Positions 9,319 to 18,385 are shown, counted from the first letter of the stretch. The stretch: DNA of 64,000 nt from Mesonia aquimarina (GCF_003667275.1 NZ_RCNV01000013.1:21454-85453), one strand, 5' to 3'. Numbers and translations: made by a program. The notes: generated from the sequence alone by a model not told the origin.

Positions 9319-9349
9319 AAAACCCGAACAGACTTTGTTCGGGTTTTTT
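9319..9349 (-). terminator. Rho-independent terminator of gcvP
   Basis: Hairpin with arms CCCGAAC and GTTCGGG around a 7-base loop, flanked by A-run on one side and T-run on the other, 20 bp after the gcvP stop. The symmetry would allow it to work in both directions. Confidence 0.85.
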
Positions 9350-9369
9350 GAGTATATATTAGTTTAAAA

Positions 9370-12219
9370 TTACTCAGAATCCATATATTCTTCAATAGGA
9401 TCGCAAGTACACATTAAATTTCTGTCACCATAAGCATCATCTACTCGACGAACACTTGGCCAAAACTTATTATCGCTAACATAAGGTAATGGAAAAGCAG
9501 CCTCTTTTCTAGAATATGGGAAATGCCATTCTTCTGAAGTTAACATTTCCATAGTATGTGGTGCGTTTTTCAAGAGATTGTTTTCTTGATCTTCAATAGC
9601 ATCAATTTCTTCTTTAATAGAATTTAACGCATCACAAAAACGATCTAATTCAGCTTTGCTTTCACTTTCTGTTGGCTCGATCATCATTGTTCCGGCAACC
9701 GGAAAAGAAACAGTAGGAGAGTGGAAACCATAATCAATTAATCGTTTCGCGATATCTACTACTTCAATGCCTTTTGTTTTAAACGGACGTAAATCTAAAA
9801 TCATTTCGTGAGCAGCTCTTCCTCGTTCTCCGGAATAAAGTGTTTTGAAGTGATTGTTAAGGCGTTGTTTAATGTAGTTGGCGTTTAAAATTGCGTGTTC
9901 AGTTGCGCTTTTTAATCCTTTAGGGCCTAGCATAGAAATGTAAGCGTAAGAAATTAAACATACTAAAGAAGAGCCAAACGGAGCAGCAGAAATTGCTGAA
10001 ATAGGATTAACTCCTCCAGTTTTAATTACTGGGTTTGAAGGTAAAAACGGAACTAAATCTTCAGCTACACAAATAGGTCCTACTCCTGGGCCACCACCAC
10101 CGTGTGGAATAGCAAAAGTTTTATGTAAGTTTAAGTGACAGACATCTGCTCCAATTTTACCAGGATTAGTTAAGCCAACTTGTGCATTCATATTGGCACC
10201 ATCCATATAAACTTTACCGCCGTTTTCGTGGATAATTTTTGTGATGTCTTTAATAGCCGATTCAAAAACGCCGTGCGTAGAAGGATAGGTTACCATTAAA
10301 GCTGCTAAATTGTCTTTATGCTTTAAAGCCTTTTCACGTAAATCATCTACATCAATATTTCCTTTATCGGTAGACTTCGTTACTACAACTTTCATTCCTG
10401 CCATTACAGCACTTGCCGGATTGGTTCCGTGTGCCGAAGAAGGAATTAAGCAAATGTTTCGGTGATTGTCTCCGTTTGCTTCATGGTATTTTTGAATAGC
10501 CATTAATCCCGCATATTCTCCTTGTGCACCAGAATTTGGTTGAAGAGAAGTTGCAGCAAAACCTGTAATTTCAGTAAGCTGATCCTCTAAGCGTTTTAAC
10601 ATTTCTTGATAACCTTGCGCTTGTTCAATCGGTGCAAAAGGGTGAATGTTGCCCCATTGCGGGTAACTTAACGGAAGCATTTCTGCTGCCGCGTTTAATT
10701 TCATCGTACAAGAACCTAAAGAAATCATGGAATGATTTAATGATAAATCTTTACGCTCAAGTTTTTTGATGTAACGCATCAATTCTGTTTCTGAATGATA
10801 GCGATTAAAAACCTCATTGGTTAAAAACGGCGTATCTCTTGAAACTGATGTGTTATCTAATAAGTTTTTCTCTAAACGAGTTATTTTTATGGATTCTTTT
10901 CCGGCAACGTGCGCAAAAACAGCAACGATATTATTTAAATCGTTTAAGGAAGTAGCTTCATTAATTGAAATGGAAACCGTTTCTGCATCTGGATAGTAAA
11001 AGTTAATTTCACTAGCTTCAGCAATTTGTTTTACTTTTTCAGCATCAGCTTTTACTTGAATCGTATCAAAATAAGTTTCATTAGTTTGATAAAATCCTAG
11101 TTTTTCTAAGGCATCGGCAAGTTCTGCCGCAGATTGGTGAACTTTATCTGCAATATAAGTTAGTCCATTTGGTCCGTGATAAACCGCGTACATTCCTGCC
11201 ATAACGGCTAATAAAACTTGTGCGGTACAAATATTTGATGTTGCACGATCTCTTTTAATATGTTGTTCGCGCGTTTGTAATGCCATTCTTAAGGCTAAAT
11301 TACCGTCACGATCTTTTGTTACCCCAATAATTCTACCCGGTACATTTCTTTTATATTCTTGTTTTGTAGCAAAATAAGCAGCATGTGGTCCTCCATAACC
11401 TAATGGAATTCCGAAACGTTGTGTTGTACCAACGACTACATCTACACCTAATTCTCCTGGAGCACGTAATTTTACTAAGCTTAAAATATCTGCTGCAACA
11501 GCTGTTTTAATTTCGGCGTCTTTTGCTTTTTGAACAAATCCTGCATAGTCAAATACTTTTCCTGAAGCTCCCGGATATTGTAATAAGGTTCCGAAGAATT
11601 CTTCAGAAAAATCAAATTCTTCGTGATTGCCGATAACAAGTTCAATTCCTAAAGGATTAGCTCTCGTTTGTAAAACAGCTATAGTTTGTGGTAATACTTC
11701 TTCAGAAACAAAAAACTTAACTACTTTGTTTTTCTTCTGCGTTCTATTTCTTACTGCAAAAAGTAAATTCATTGCTTCTGCAGCTGCTGTAGATTCATCT
11801 AGTAGTGAAGCGTTTGCTAATTCTAAACCGGTTAGATCTACAATCATGGTCTGGAAATTAACCAAAGCCTCTAACCTACCTTGAGCAATTTCTGCTTGGT
11901 AAGGCGTGTAAGCGGTGTACCATCCTGGATTTTCTAATACATTACGCTGTATGACCGGCGGAGTATTAGAGTTATGATATCCTAAACCAATGTAGGTTTT
12001 AAAAACCTTATTTTTAGCTGCAAGTTTGGTAATATGTTCTAAGTATTCTTGCTCGCTTAAGGCTTCGGGAAGATCAAGCTCTTTTTCAAGTTTAATTCCG
12101 TCAGGAAGCGTTTCATAAATAAGTTGGTCTAATGAATCTGCTCCAATAGTTTGCAGCATTTCTGAAATGTTTTCAGGTCTCGGACCGATGTGTCGTAACG
12201 CAAAAGAATCTGTGTTCAT
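9370..12219 (-). CDS. gcvP: Glycine dehydrogenase (aminomethyl-transferring), P protein
   Basis: 949 residues, the single-chain form. It decarboxylates glycine and passes the aminomethyl group to lipoyl-GcvH in the glycine cleavage system. The N-terminus [17 protein letters not shown] is diagnostic, and the PLP lysine is Lys700 in [17 protein letters not shown], preceded by the cofactor-site segments [13 protein letters not shown] and [13 protein letters not shown]. The gene stands alone here; gcvT and gcvH are not in the window. A TACTTTTG box lies 31 bp upstream and a strong terminator follows. No glycine riboswitch was seen in the short leader. Confidence 0.97.
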   Translation of the reverse strand: MNTDSFALRHIGPRPENISEMLQTIGADSLDQLIYETLPDGIKLEKELDLPEALSEQEYLEHITKLAAKNKVFKTYIGLGYHNSNTPPVIQRNVLENPGWYTAYTPYQAEIAQGRLEALVNFQTMIVDLTGLELANASLLDESTAAAEAMNLLFAVRNRTQKKNKVVKFFVSEEVLPQTIAVLQTRANPLGIELVIGNHEEFDFSEEFFGTLLQYPGASGKVFDYAGFVQKAKDAEIKTAVAADILSLVKLRAPGELGVDVVVGTTQRFGIPLGYGGPHAAYFATKQEYKRNVPGRIIGVTKDRDGNLALRMALQTREQHIKRDRATSNICTAQVLLAVMAGMYAVYHGPNGLTYIADKVHQSAAELADALEKLGFYQTNETYFDTIQVKADAEKVKQIAEASEINFYYPDAETVSISINEATSLNDLNNIVAVFAHVAGKESIKITRLEKNLLDNTSVSRDTPFLTNEVFNRYHSETELMRYIKKLERKDLSLNHSMISLGSCTMKLNAAAEMLPLSYPQWGNIHPFAPIEQAQGYQEMLKRLEDQLTEITGFAATSLQPNSGAQGEYAGLMAIQKYHEANGDNHRNICLIPSSAHGTNPASAVMAGMKVVVTKSTDKGNIDVDDLREKALKHKDNLAALMVTYPSTHGVFESAIKDITKIIHENGGKVYMDGANMNAQVGLTNPGKIGADVCHLNLHKTFAIPHGGGGPGVGPICVAEDLVPFLPSNPVIKTGGVNPISAISAAPFGSSLVCLISYAYISMLGPKGLKSATEHAILNANYIKQRLNNHFKTLYSGERGRAAHEMILDLRPFKTKGIEVVDIAKRLIDYGFHSPTVSFPVAGTMMIEPTESESKAELDRFCDALNSIKEEIDAIEDQENNLLKNAPHTMEMLTSEEWHFPYSRKEAAFPLPYVSDNKFWPSVRRVDDAYGDRNLMCTCDPIEEYMDSE

Positions 12220-12250
12220 GTAATCTAAAAATTGCTGTGTTTGTGGTTTG

Positions 12251-12258
12251 CAAAAGTA
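12251..12258 (-). promoter_or_regulatory. Bacteroidota -7 box for gcvP
   Basis: Minus-strand TACTTTTG, an exact TAnnTTTG match, 31 bp before the gcvP ATG; the region about 20 bp further upstream is T-rich but has no clear TTG. Confidence 0.6.
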
Positions 12259-12342
12259 CGATATTTAAGTGAAAAAAAATGTTAAGTTGTTTATTTAAAA
12301 ATCAGCTTTATTTATGCTTAATTTTCCTAATAAAATTAGCTG

Positions 12343-12350
12343 TATTTTTG
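12343..12350 (+). promoter_or_regulatory. -7 box directly before a start codon
   Basis: TATTTTTG ends only 4 bases before the ATG at 12355. In Bacteroidota transcription starts a few bases after this box, so the message would be leaderless or nearly so. Confidence 0.5.
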
Positions 12351-12354
12351 TGTG

Positions 12355-13164
12355 ATGAGTAAATTAAAAAAAACACTAATTTTTTATATAAACAGTAGTA
12401 TTCACGTGGCTTTTGCAATTGCTGCTTTAGCTTGGATTAGTTTTTTAGAATTAAATATTCCTGTAGATTTTACAATTTTATGTTTTATTTTTTTGAGTTC
12501 TATTACCGGTTATAATTTTGTAAAGTACGCCGGTATTGCGAAATTGCATCATCAAAGTTTGACAAAAAATTTGCGAATAATTCAATTATTTTCGTTTGCC
12601 TGTTTTTTAGTATTGATTTATTTTTCATCGCTTCAAACATTAGATGTGATTTGGGTGACCAGCATTTTAGGAATATTTACTTTTTTTTATACTGTTCCTT
12701 TTTTACCCGATAGAACAAATTTGCGAAGTTTACGTAGTTTAAAAATTTTTGTTATAGCTTTGGTTTGGGCAGGGACAACAGTTTTACTTCCGGTAGTAAA
12801 TTTTCAAGAAGTTTTTAATTCAGAAATTGTATTGCTCTTTTTACAACGATTTCTTTTTGTAGTTGCGTTAACAATTCCGTTTGAAATAAGAGATGTGGTC
12901 TTTGATCGTGCTAATTTAGGAACATTGCCACAATTAACCGGAACCGAGCAGTCTAAAAAAATCGGCTATGTGCTCTTGTTTTTATTTTTGGGAATAGATT
13001 TTTTTTTAGCAGATAATTTTATAAGTACAATTCCAGAAATTCTTACAGTGATAATTTTGGCGGTGAGCATTTATAAATCTTCAACAAGTCAAAATAGATA
13101 TTTTTCTGCTTTTTGGGTAGAAGGAATTCCGTTGCTTTGGTTGTTTTTCGAGTTTCTTCTTTAA
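12355..13164 (+). CDS. UbiA-like integral membrane protein with degenerate first motif
   Basis: 269 residues from the ATG at 12355 (a GTG codon just before it is less likely). Seven to eight hydrophobic helices cover nearly the whole chain. FEIRDVVFDRANLGTLPQL around Asp180 and Asp184 matches the second aspartate motif of UbiA prenyltransferases (RDxxxDxxxGxxTLP). At the place of the first motif NDxxD there is YNFVKYAG (Asn54), so the usual prenyl-diphosphate/Mg site looks incomplete. It may be a UbiA-related protein without classical activity. It converges with the anti-sigma-like gene, 6 bp apart. Confidence 0.6.
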   Translation: MSKLKKTLIFYINSSIHVAFAIAALAWISFLELNIPVDFTILCFIFLSSITGYNFVKYAGIAKLHHQSLTKNLRIIQLFSFACFLVLIYFSSLQTLDVIWVTSILGIFTFFYTVPFLPDRTNLRSLRSLKIFVIALVWAGTTVLLPVVNFQEVFNSEIVLLFLQRFLFVVALTIPFEIRDVVFDRANLGTLPQLTGTEQSKKIGYVLLFLFLGIDFFLADNFISTIPEILTVIILAVSIYKSSTSQNRYFSAFWVEGIPLLWLFFEFLL

Positions 13165-13170
13165 ATAAGC

Positions 13171-13440
13171 TTATTTTCGATTTCTATTTTTATTCAACTC
13201 TTCTAAAAAACGATGATGTAATTCATTTTTTTCATTTTTATTAAGCGAACTAAAATTTGCTTGCTGTAGTAAACTGGTTAGCTTTTTATTTTTTTGCCGA
13301 TATTTTCTGCAATTATTACAAAGTAAAAGATGAAATAATAATTTAACTCGATCCCAGATCGGAGCTTCGTTATATTGGCATTTGTCACAAGTTGCGCTTG
13401 CCTTATTACAGCCTGAAGAAGGTTTGTTTTTAGAACTCAT
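13171..13440 (-). CDS. Small zinc-motif anti-sigma-like protein
   Basis: 89 residues, no membrane segment. It contains FHLLLCNNC: His37, Cys41 and Cys44 form the H-x3-C-x2-C motif of zinc-binding anti-sigma (ZAS) domains. An extra N-terminal set Cys11, Cys18, Cys21 (CDKC) could add metal or redox sensing. The C-terminal half is a charged helix. It starts 6 bp after the ECF sigma gene in the same operon, the usual place for a cognate anti-sigma factor. The role is inferred from motif plus position. Confidence 0.65.
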   Translation of the reverse strand: MSSKNKPSSGCNKASATCDKCQYNEAPIWDRVKLLFHLLLCNNCRKYRQKNKKLTSLLQQANFSSLNKNEKNELHHRFLEELNKNRNRK

Positions 13441-13446
13441 AAATGC

Positions 13447-14007
13447 TTATTTCAACCAGTTTTTTTCTAAACACGATGCTAGTGTGGTGCGAGCACGGTG
13501 TATAATTACCCAAAGATTAGACGTACTAATATTAAACTCATTACAAATAACATCAGTATCAATATTATCAATTGTTTTCATCTTGAAAATTTTGGCATGT
13601 TTTTCGTTTAAATTTTCTAAACAATTATAAATGGCCATACCTAATTCTGAATTGATGAGCTGGTCTTCAGCATTCTTTTCATGGAGGTTGCTTATTTGTT
13701 CTTCAAGCCAGTCGCCTTCACGATCGTTTTGAATATAATCAGGTTTTATTTCAGCTTGTGCCTTTTTTGAATTGATTTTTCTATAATAATCAATAATTTT
13801 GCGTTTTAAAATAGATATTAGCCAAGTGCGCTCGGTTGCTTGTCCTTTAAAATTTTTCATCGATTTTAAGCCGGCCAAAAATGTTTCAGAAATAAGATCT
13901 TTGGCAACCTCACGGTCATTTACCCTGGTTATGGTATAATTAAAAAGATAATTTGAATAATTATCTACCCATTTTTCAGGATTGATCTGGTGTTTGCTCG
14001 AGGCCAT
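13447..14007 (-). CDS. ECF-type RNA polymerase sigma factor
   Basis: 186 residues with sigma region 2 (about 20-85: YLFNYTITRVNDREVAKDLI through GQATERTWLISILKRKIIDY) and region 4 (about 130-180: LNEKHAKIFKMKTIDNIDTD, then a helix-turn-helix DVICNEFNISTSNLWVIIHR). Regions 1.1 and 3 are missing, as in the ECF group. It is followed at 6 bp by a small ZAS-motif protein, the likely anti-sigma partner. Target genes are not evident from the window. Confidence 0.88.
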   Translation of the reverse strand: MASSKHQINPEKWVDNYSNYLFNYTITRVNDREVAKDLISETFLAGLKSMKNFKGQATERTWLISILKRKIIDYYRKINSKKAQAEIKPDYIQNDREGDWLEEQISNLHEKNAEDQLINSELGMAIYNCLENLNEKHAKIFKMKTIDNIDTDVICNEFNISTSNLWVIIHRARTTLASCLEKNWLK

Positions 14008-14085
14008 AATTTAAAAATCTGATTCTCTAAAATTACGAAGAATCCAGCAGGAAAGGTTTTAGGGAATTGTGAAAAAAAACATAAA

Positions 14086-15333
14086 ATGAAAAAACTTTTA
14101 ATAATAGGTTATTTATGGCCAGAGCCTGCATCTTCTGCTGCAGGAAGTAGAATGATGCAGTTAATCGATTTATTTTTAGAACAAGATTGGAAAATAACCT
14201 ACGCCAGCCCGGCAAGCAATAAAGAATTTTCTACAGACCTTACTGCGCTAGGAATACAGAAAAAAGAAATAAAAACCAACGACAGTTCTTTTAATGACTA
14301 TTTAAAAGAAGAACAGCCTGAAGCTGTGATGTTTGACCGATTTATGATGGAAGAGCAATTTGGTTGGCGCGTTGCAGAAAATTGCCCAAAAGCCATTCGG
14401 GTTTTAGATACCGAAGATTTACATTTCTTTAGAAATGCGCGTTACGAAGCTTTTAAAAAAGGACGTAGTTTGCAAAAATCAGATTTGCACAGCGATGAGG
14501 CTAGAAGAGAAATTGCCAGTATTTTACGATGCGATATTTCATTGATTATTTCAGAAGCAGAAAAAGACTTATTAGTCGAGCGTTTTAAAATTAATCCAGA
14601 TTTATTACTTTACATTCCGTTTTTGGTTGATAGATTGCCTTTAGAAAGTTTAGCAGAAAAGCCTTCTTTTGATAAGCGTAATGATTTTATGTTTATCGGT
14701 AATTTTTTACACGCACCAAATTGGGATGCTGTTTTATATTTAAAAAATAATATTTGGCCGCTGATAAGAAAACAATTGCCCAAGGCAAAATTGCATATTT
14801 ATGGAGCTTACGCCTCTCAGAAAGTATTACAATTACAAAATAAAAGACAAGGTTTTTTGGTTGAAGGTAGAACAGAGAATCCGGCTGAGAATTTTGAGAA
14901 AGCAAAAATTTTATTAGCGCCGCTTCGTTTTGGAGCAGGAATTAAAGGCAAGTTTATAGAGGCTATGATTGCCGGTACGCCTAGCGTAACAACCACAATT
15001 GGTGCTGAAGGAATTTGTGGAATTAATCCCTGGAATGGGGAGATTGCTAACGAAGATCAAGCCATTGCAGATGCCGCAGTTACTTTATATAATCAAGAAA
15101 AACGCTGGACAAAAGCACAACAATTTGGGTTTAGAATTTTAAATAAACGTTTTCAGAAAGAAACTTTTGCAGGTTTACTTTTTGAAAAAATGACCTACTT
15201 AGAAAATAATCTTGAAAATCATCGCTCCAAAAATTTTATGGGTTCTATGTTGATGCATCACACCTTAAAAAGCACAAAATATATGGCCTTGTGGATTGAA
15301 GCAAAAAATAAATTGGCCGATAAAAAACAATAA
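14086..15333 (+). CDS. GT4-like glycosyltransferase
   Basis: 415 residues. The chain begins with a GT-B N-terminal strand and loop (KLLIIGYLWPEPASSAAGSR) and ends with a typical second domain: FIGNFLHAPNWDAV, LHIYGAYAS, EGRTENPAENFEKAKILLAP, LRFGAGIKGKFIEAMIAGTP, where the last segment is the glycine-rich donor-nucleotide site of GT4 enzymes. It has no signal peptide. hemW starts 2 bp after its stop, so they share a message although their roles differ. The sugar and acceptor are unknown. Confidence 0.8.
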   Translation: MKKLLIIGYLWPEPASSAAGSRMMQLIDLFLEQDWKITYASPASNKEFSTDLTALGIQKKEIKTNDSSFNDYLKEEQPEAVMFDRFMMEEQFGWRVAENCPKAIRVLDTEDLHFFRNARYEAFKKGRSLQKSDLHSDEARREIASILRCDISLIISEAEKDLLVERFKINPDLLLYIPFLVDRLPLESLAEKPSFDKRNDFMFIGNFLHAPNWDAVLYLKNNIWPLIRKQLPKAKLHIYGAYASQKVLQLQNKRQGFLVEGRTENPAENFEKAKILLAPLRFGAGIKGKFIEAMIAGTPSVTTTIGAEGICGINPWNGEIANEDQAIADAAVTLYNQEKRWTKAQQFGFRILNKRFQKETFAGLLFEKMTYLENNLENHRSKNFMGSMLMHHTLKSTKYMALWIEAKNKLADKKQ

Positions 15334-15335
15334 TA

Positions 15336-16460
15336 ATGGCTGGTATTTATATTCATATTCCGTTTTGTAAGCAAGCTTGTTTTTATTGCGATTTTCATTT
15401 TTCTACATCCATGAAAAAGAAAAATTCGCTGGTAAATGCGCTCTGTCACGAAATGTATTTGCGAAAATCCACTATTACAGAACCGGTAGAAACTATTTAT
15501 TTTGGAGGTGGAACACCAAGTTTATTAACATCAGCAGAACTTGAACAGCTTTTTAATTGTATAGATGAATTATTTCAGGTTCAAGAAAACGCAGAAATTA
15601 CATTAGAAGCCAATCCTGATGATCTTACTGAAGAAAAATTGATTCAACTTTCAGCTTCAAAAATTAATCGCTTAAGTATTGGTGTGCAATCTTTTTTTCA
15701 AGAAGATTTAGTACTAATGAATCGTGCACATAATTCAACTGAAGCCTTAAACGCAATTCAATCAGCTAAAAAATATTTCAACAATATTTCAATCGACTTA
15801 ATTTACGGAATTCCAGATATGAGTTTAGCGCAATGGAAAAAGAATCTGGCTATGACATTAGATTTAGAAATTCCGCATGTTTCTAGCTATGCGCTAACAG
15901 TAGAGCCTAATACCGCTTTAAAAAGCATGATAGAAAAAGGTAAGATAAAGCCGGTAGATGAAGACAAAGCAAAGCAACATTTTGATGTTTTGCAAGAAAC
16001 ACTTACTGAAGCTGGATTTGTAAATTATGAATTTTCAAATTTTGGAAAACCCGGTTACTTCTCTAAAAACAATACTGCTTATTGGATGGGTAAACCTTAT
16101 TTAGGAATCGGTCCGTCAGCGCACAGTTTTGATGGTAAAAAACGTAGTTGGAATATAAATAATAATGCCAAATATTTAAAAGCTATTGAGCAAGATGAAT
16201 TGCCATTAGAAAAAGAATATTTATCAATAACCGATCGTTATAACGAATACGTGTTAACACGGTTAAGAACGATGTGGGGAGTTTCTGAAGAAGAAATATT
16301 ATCGAATTTCGGAAAAAAATTCCTTGATTATTTTATCAAGGAATCCAAGGTTTTTTTTGAAGATAATTTATTAGAAAAAGTTGACAAAAAAATTACCATC
16401 ACTTTAAAAGGGAAATTTTTAAGTGATGGAATTGCTGCTGCTTTATTTTATATTGATTAA
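15336..16460 (+). CDS. hemW: Radical SAM haem chaperone HemW
   Basis: 374 residues. The start IYIHIPFCKQACFYCDFHF carries the 4Fe-4S motif C-x3-C-x2-C (Cys11, Cys15, Cys18) with the extra aromatic/Cys context of the HemN-like family. ETIYFGGGTPSLL is the SAM-binding GGE-type segment, and GIQ-like IGVQSFFQEDL follows. The length and the C-terminal HemN domain fit HemW, a haem-trafficking protein once called coproporphyrinogen oxidase-like, rather than HemN itself. The 3' end overlaps the opposing GAF gene by 4 bases. Confidence 0.9.
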   Translation: MAGIYIHIPFCKQACFYCDFHFSTSMKKKNSLVNALCHEMYLRKSTITEPVETIYFGGGTPSLLTSAELEQLFNCIDELFQVQENAEITLEANPDDLTEEKLIQLSASKINRLSIGVQSFFQEDLVLMNRAHNSTEALNAIQSAKKYFNNISIDLIYGIPDMSLAQWKKNLAMTLDLEIPHVSSYALTVEPNTALKSMIEKGKIKPVDEDKAKQHFDVLQETLTEAGFVNYEFSNFGKPGYFSKNNTAYWMGKPYLGIGPSAHSFDGKKRSWNINNNAKYLKAIEQDELPLEKEYLSITDRYNEYVLTRLRTMWGVSEEEILSNFGKKFLDYFIKESKVFFEDNLLEKVDKKITITLKGKFLSDGIAAALFYID

Positions 16461-16915
16461 CTCAGAATTTTGGCAACTTCAGCATTAATAAATTCTAAGA
16501 AAACTTCATCTTTTTCGGTAAATGGATTGATAGTGTGCGAATCGATATCAATTTGTCCAATATTTTCGCCTTCAACAAAAAGCGGGACTACAATTTCAGC
16601 CTTTACATCGATACTGCAAGCAATATAATTATCTTGTGCTTTTACATCGGGTACAGTAAAATTCTGGTTAGATTCCGCTACTTGTCCGCAAATTCCTTTG
16701 CCAAAAGGAATAATAACATGATCGGTATGCGCCCCGGCATAAGCTCTTAGTTTTAGCTCTTTTTTATTACCGTTTTTAAAATAAAAACCAACCCAATTAT
16801 AATAATCTATATTGTCTTTCAGTAGACTGCAGATTTCATTTAATCTGTGATCTACAGAAAGTTGCTTTTTAGAAAGTATGGTTTTTATTTCTGTTTTTAA
16901 TTCATCTAAATTCAT
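16457..16915 (-). CDS. GAF domain protein, free methionine-R-sulfoxide reductase-like
   Basis: 152 residues, a single GAF domain. IPFGKGICGQVAESN and DNYIACSIDVKAEIVVPL match the active-site parts of fRMsr (MsrC) with Cys76 and Cys100. In the E. coli enzyme a third Cys lies about ten residues before the first of these; here that place reads AHTDHVIIP, so this Cys is missing. It may still reduce free methionine sulfoxide with two cysteines or have another ligand. A TACTTTTG box lies 13 bp upstream. Confidence 0.75.
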   Translation of the reverse strand: MNLDELKTEIKTILSKKQLSVDHRLNEICSLLKDNIDYYNWVGFYFKNGNKKELKLRAYAGAHTDHVIIPFGKGICGQVAESNQNFTVPDVKAQDNYIACSIDVKAEIVVPLFVEGENIGQIDIDSHTINPFTEKDEVFLEFINAEVAKILS

Positions 16916-16928
16916 TTCCTTTTTTTAG

Positions 16929-16936
16929 CAAAAGTA
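16929..16936 (-). promoter_or_regulatory. Bacteroidota -7 box for the GAF/fRMsr-like gene
   Basis: Minus-strand TACTTTTG, 13 bp before the ATG at 16915. Confidence 0.55.
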
Positions 16937-16954
16937 TTTATTATTTCACGTAAA

Positions 16955-17545
16955 TTGGTTTTTGAATTGCATAAATTTGTAGTAGACAATAATGATTTGA
17001 CAAAGATTTTACGAAAAAATAAAAGTGTACTTCAATTTTTAGCAATATTTGGAGCTTGCTATCTTGTGCTTACCATTCTTTATCATTTTTATTTATCGGT
17101 TGCAAGTTCTACAAATTATTATCCAGATTTTATTACACATTTAGTAGCAGAGCAGAGTCAACAAACTATAAGTAGTTTTGGCTATCACGCTAAAATTTTA
17201 CCTCATTTACAGGAAGCTTCTATGCGTTTATTTGTAAATGAAAAATACTTAGTGCGCATTGTTGAAGGCTGTAATGCTGTTAGCGTACTTATTTTATTCA
17301 GTTCTTTTGTGTTAGCCTTTCATGGAAGTTTAAAAAAAACCATTCTATTTTTATTAGGAGGTAGCGTATTAATTTATAGTTTAAACATTTTTAGAATTGC
17401 TTTATTAGCTATTGGGATTTATAATTACCCGAACTATCAAGAATTACTACACGGAACGGTTTTTCCAGTAATAATTTATGGAGCAGTTTTTTTGCTTTGG
17501 ATATTTTGGGTGAGAATTGTTTCTAAAAAAACACCGCATGCGTAA
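16955..17545 (+). CDS. xrtF: Exosortase family protein XrtF
   Basis: Up to 196 residues. About five membrane helices carry the exosortase triad: Cys106 in VEGCNAVSV, Arg147 in LNIFRIALL, and His166 in LLHGTVFP. Exosortases are membrane cysteine transpeptidases that process C-terminal sorting signals. The variant followed by a small membrane partner is the flavobacterial XrtF type. No ATG is available; TTG at 16955 is listed, but TTG at 16997 (giving MTKILRKNK...) is as plausible, so the start is uncertain. The 3' end overlaps its partner gene by 8 bases. Confidence 0.82.
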   Translation: MVFELHKFVVDNNDLTKILRKNKSVLQFLAIFGACYLVLTILYHFYLSVASSTNYYPDFITHLVAEQSQQTISSFGYHAKILPHLQEASMRLFVNEKYLVRIVEGCNAVSVLILFSSFVLAFHGSLKKTILFLLGGSVLIYSLNIFRIALLAIGIYNYPNYQELLHGTVFPVIIYGAVFLLWIFWVRIVSKKTPHA

Positions 17546-17975
17546 TTGGATTAAAATTTTATTGATATTACTCCTATTTGGATGTTTAGCGCTGATCCGT
17601 TTTTTTGAAAGTGAATTATTTTTTGATCCGTTTATAGAATTTTATAAAGGAAATTACCAAACCGCAACACCACCAGAAATTGATGTTTTTTTAGTTACGC
17701 TAAATACGTTATTTCGCTTTCTGTTGAATAGTATAATTTCTTTACTAATTCTTTGGATAGCTTTTAAAAAGAGAGAAGTGATAAAATTTTCTAGCTTTTT
17801 GTTTGCGATTTTTGGTGCAATTTTATTTATAATTTTTCTTTACTTATTATTTAATTTAAACAAAGTCGATTATTTTTTACTGTTCTATGTGCGTCGTTTT
17901 CTAATACAACCGGTTTTAATTTTGTTACTAATTCCCGCCTTTTATTACCAGCAATATTTAAAAAAAGCCGATTAA
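17538..17975 (+). CDS. Exosortase F system-associated membrane protein
   Basis: 145 residues from the ATG at 17538 (MRNWIKILL), which overlaps the xrtF stop by 8 bases; an earlier TTG at 17517 is unlikely. It has four predicted membrane helices with a conserved-looking first loop FFESELFFDPFIEFYKG, as in the small protein always found beside XrtF in flavobacteria. Its biochemical role is not known; the overlap implies translational coupling and probably a complex with XrtF. A terminator hairpin begins inside its last codons. Confidence 0.8.
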   Translation: MRNWIKILLILLLFGCLALIRFFESELFFDPFIEFYKGNYQTATPPEIDVFLVTLNTLFRFLLNSIISLLILWIAFKKREVIKFSSFLFAIFGAILFIIFLYLLFNLNKVDYFLLFYVRRFLIQPVLILLLIPAFYYQQYLKKAD

Positions 17976-17990
17976 AAAACCGGCTTTATA
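17964..17990 (+). terminator. Terminator overlapping the end of the xrtF operon
   Basis: AAAGCCG and CGGCTTT arms (17964-17970, 17981-17987) enclose the stop codon of the XrtF-associated gene, so the last codons double as the stem. The T-tract after it is short and mixed (TATATTTT). Confidence 0.6.
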
Positions 17991-18008
17991 TTTTACGAAA
18001 AATGAAGA

Positions 18009-18287
18009 TTAGTGATTATGACCTTCGTGATCATCATGAGTTTCTTCTTCCATTTCTTCGTCAGCTTCATCAGCAGCATCTTCAACTTTATCGGCTCCTT
18101 TTTCTATAGCTTCTCCGGTTTCTTCTACACCTTCTTCTATAGCATCGCCAGTTTTCTCTGCAGCGTCCTCAATGTCTTCGCCAACAGCTTCAACAGCTTC
18201 TTCAGTTTTTTCTTTTGTAGTTTCTCGGCAAGATGTTGTTGCTAAGACTAATGAAAGAGCAGCAAAGCTCAACATTATTTTTTTCAT
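18009..18287 (-). CDS. Small acidic lipoprotein with 11-residue repeats and His tail
   Basis: 92 residues. A lipoprotein signal ends at ATTSC (Cys20). The mature part is built of near-regular 11-residue units, for example VGEDIEDAAEK, TGDAIEEGVEE, TGEAIEKGADK and VEDAADEADEE, the kind of periodicity seen in amphipathic LEA-like or apolipoprotein-like helices. The C-terminus THDDHEGHNH is rich in His and Asp and could bind metal. It is the most downstream of three related genes. No enzymatic motif is present and the function is unknown. Confidence 0.75.
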   Translation of the reverse strand: MKKIMLSFAALSLVLATTSCRETTKEKTEEAVEAVGEDIEDAAEKTGDAIEEGVEETGEAIEKGADKVEDAADEADEEMEEETHDDHEGHNH

Positions 18288-18347
18288 AATAGGTTATTTT
18301 AAAATTTTAAGGGATAAAAATACTCATTTTTTTAACTCCTTAACAAG

Positions 18348-18385
18348 AAAAAGGTCTTTTTCAAACGTAGAAAAAGACCTTTTTT
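18348..18385 (-). terminator. Terminator after the 18408-18659 lipoprotein gene
   Basis: Perfect 15-base arms AAAAAGGTCTTTTTC and GAAAAAGACCTTTTT with a 7-base loop. It separates the two upstream lipoprotein genes from the third. Confidence 0.8.

Noticed and set aside
11627..11884. Plus-strand frame of 85 codons inside gcvP
   Set aside because: Antisense shadow of a conserved coding region with no recognisable motif.
12220..12354. Glycine riboswitch before gcvP
   Set aside because: The 31-base leader after the promoter box is too short and shows no riboswitch-like structure.
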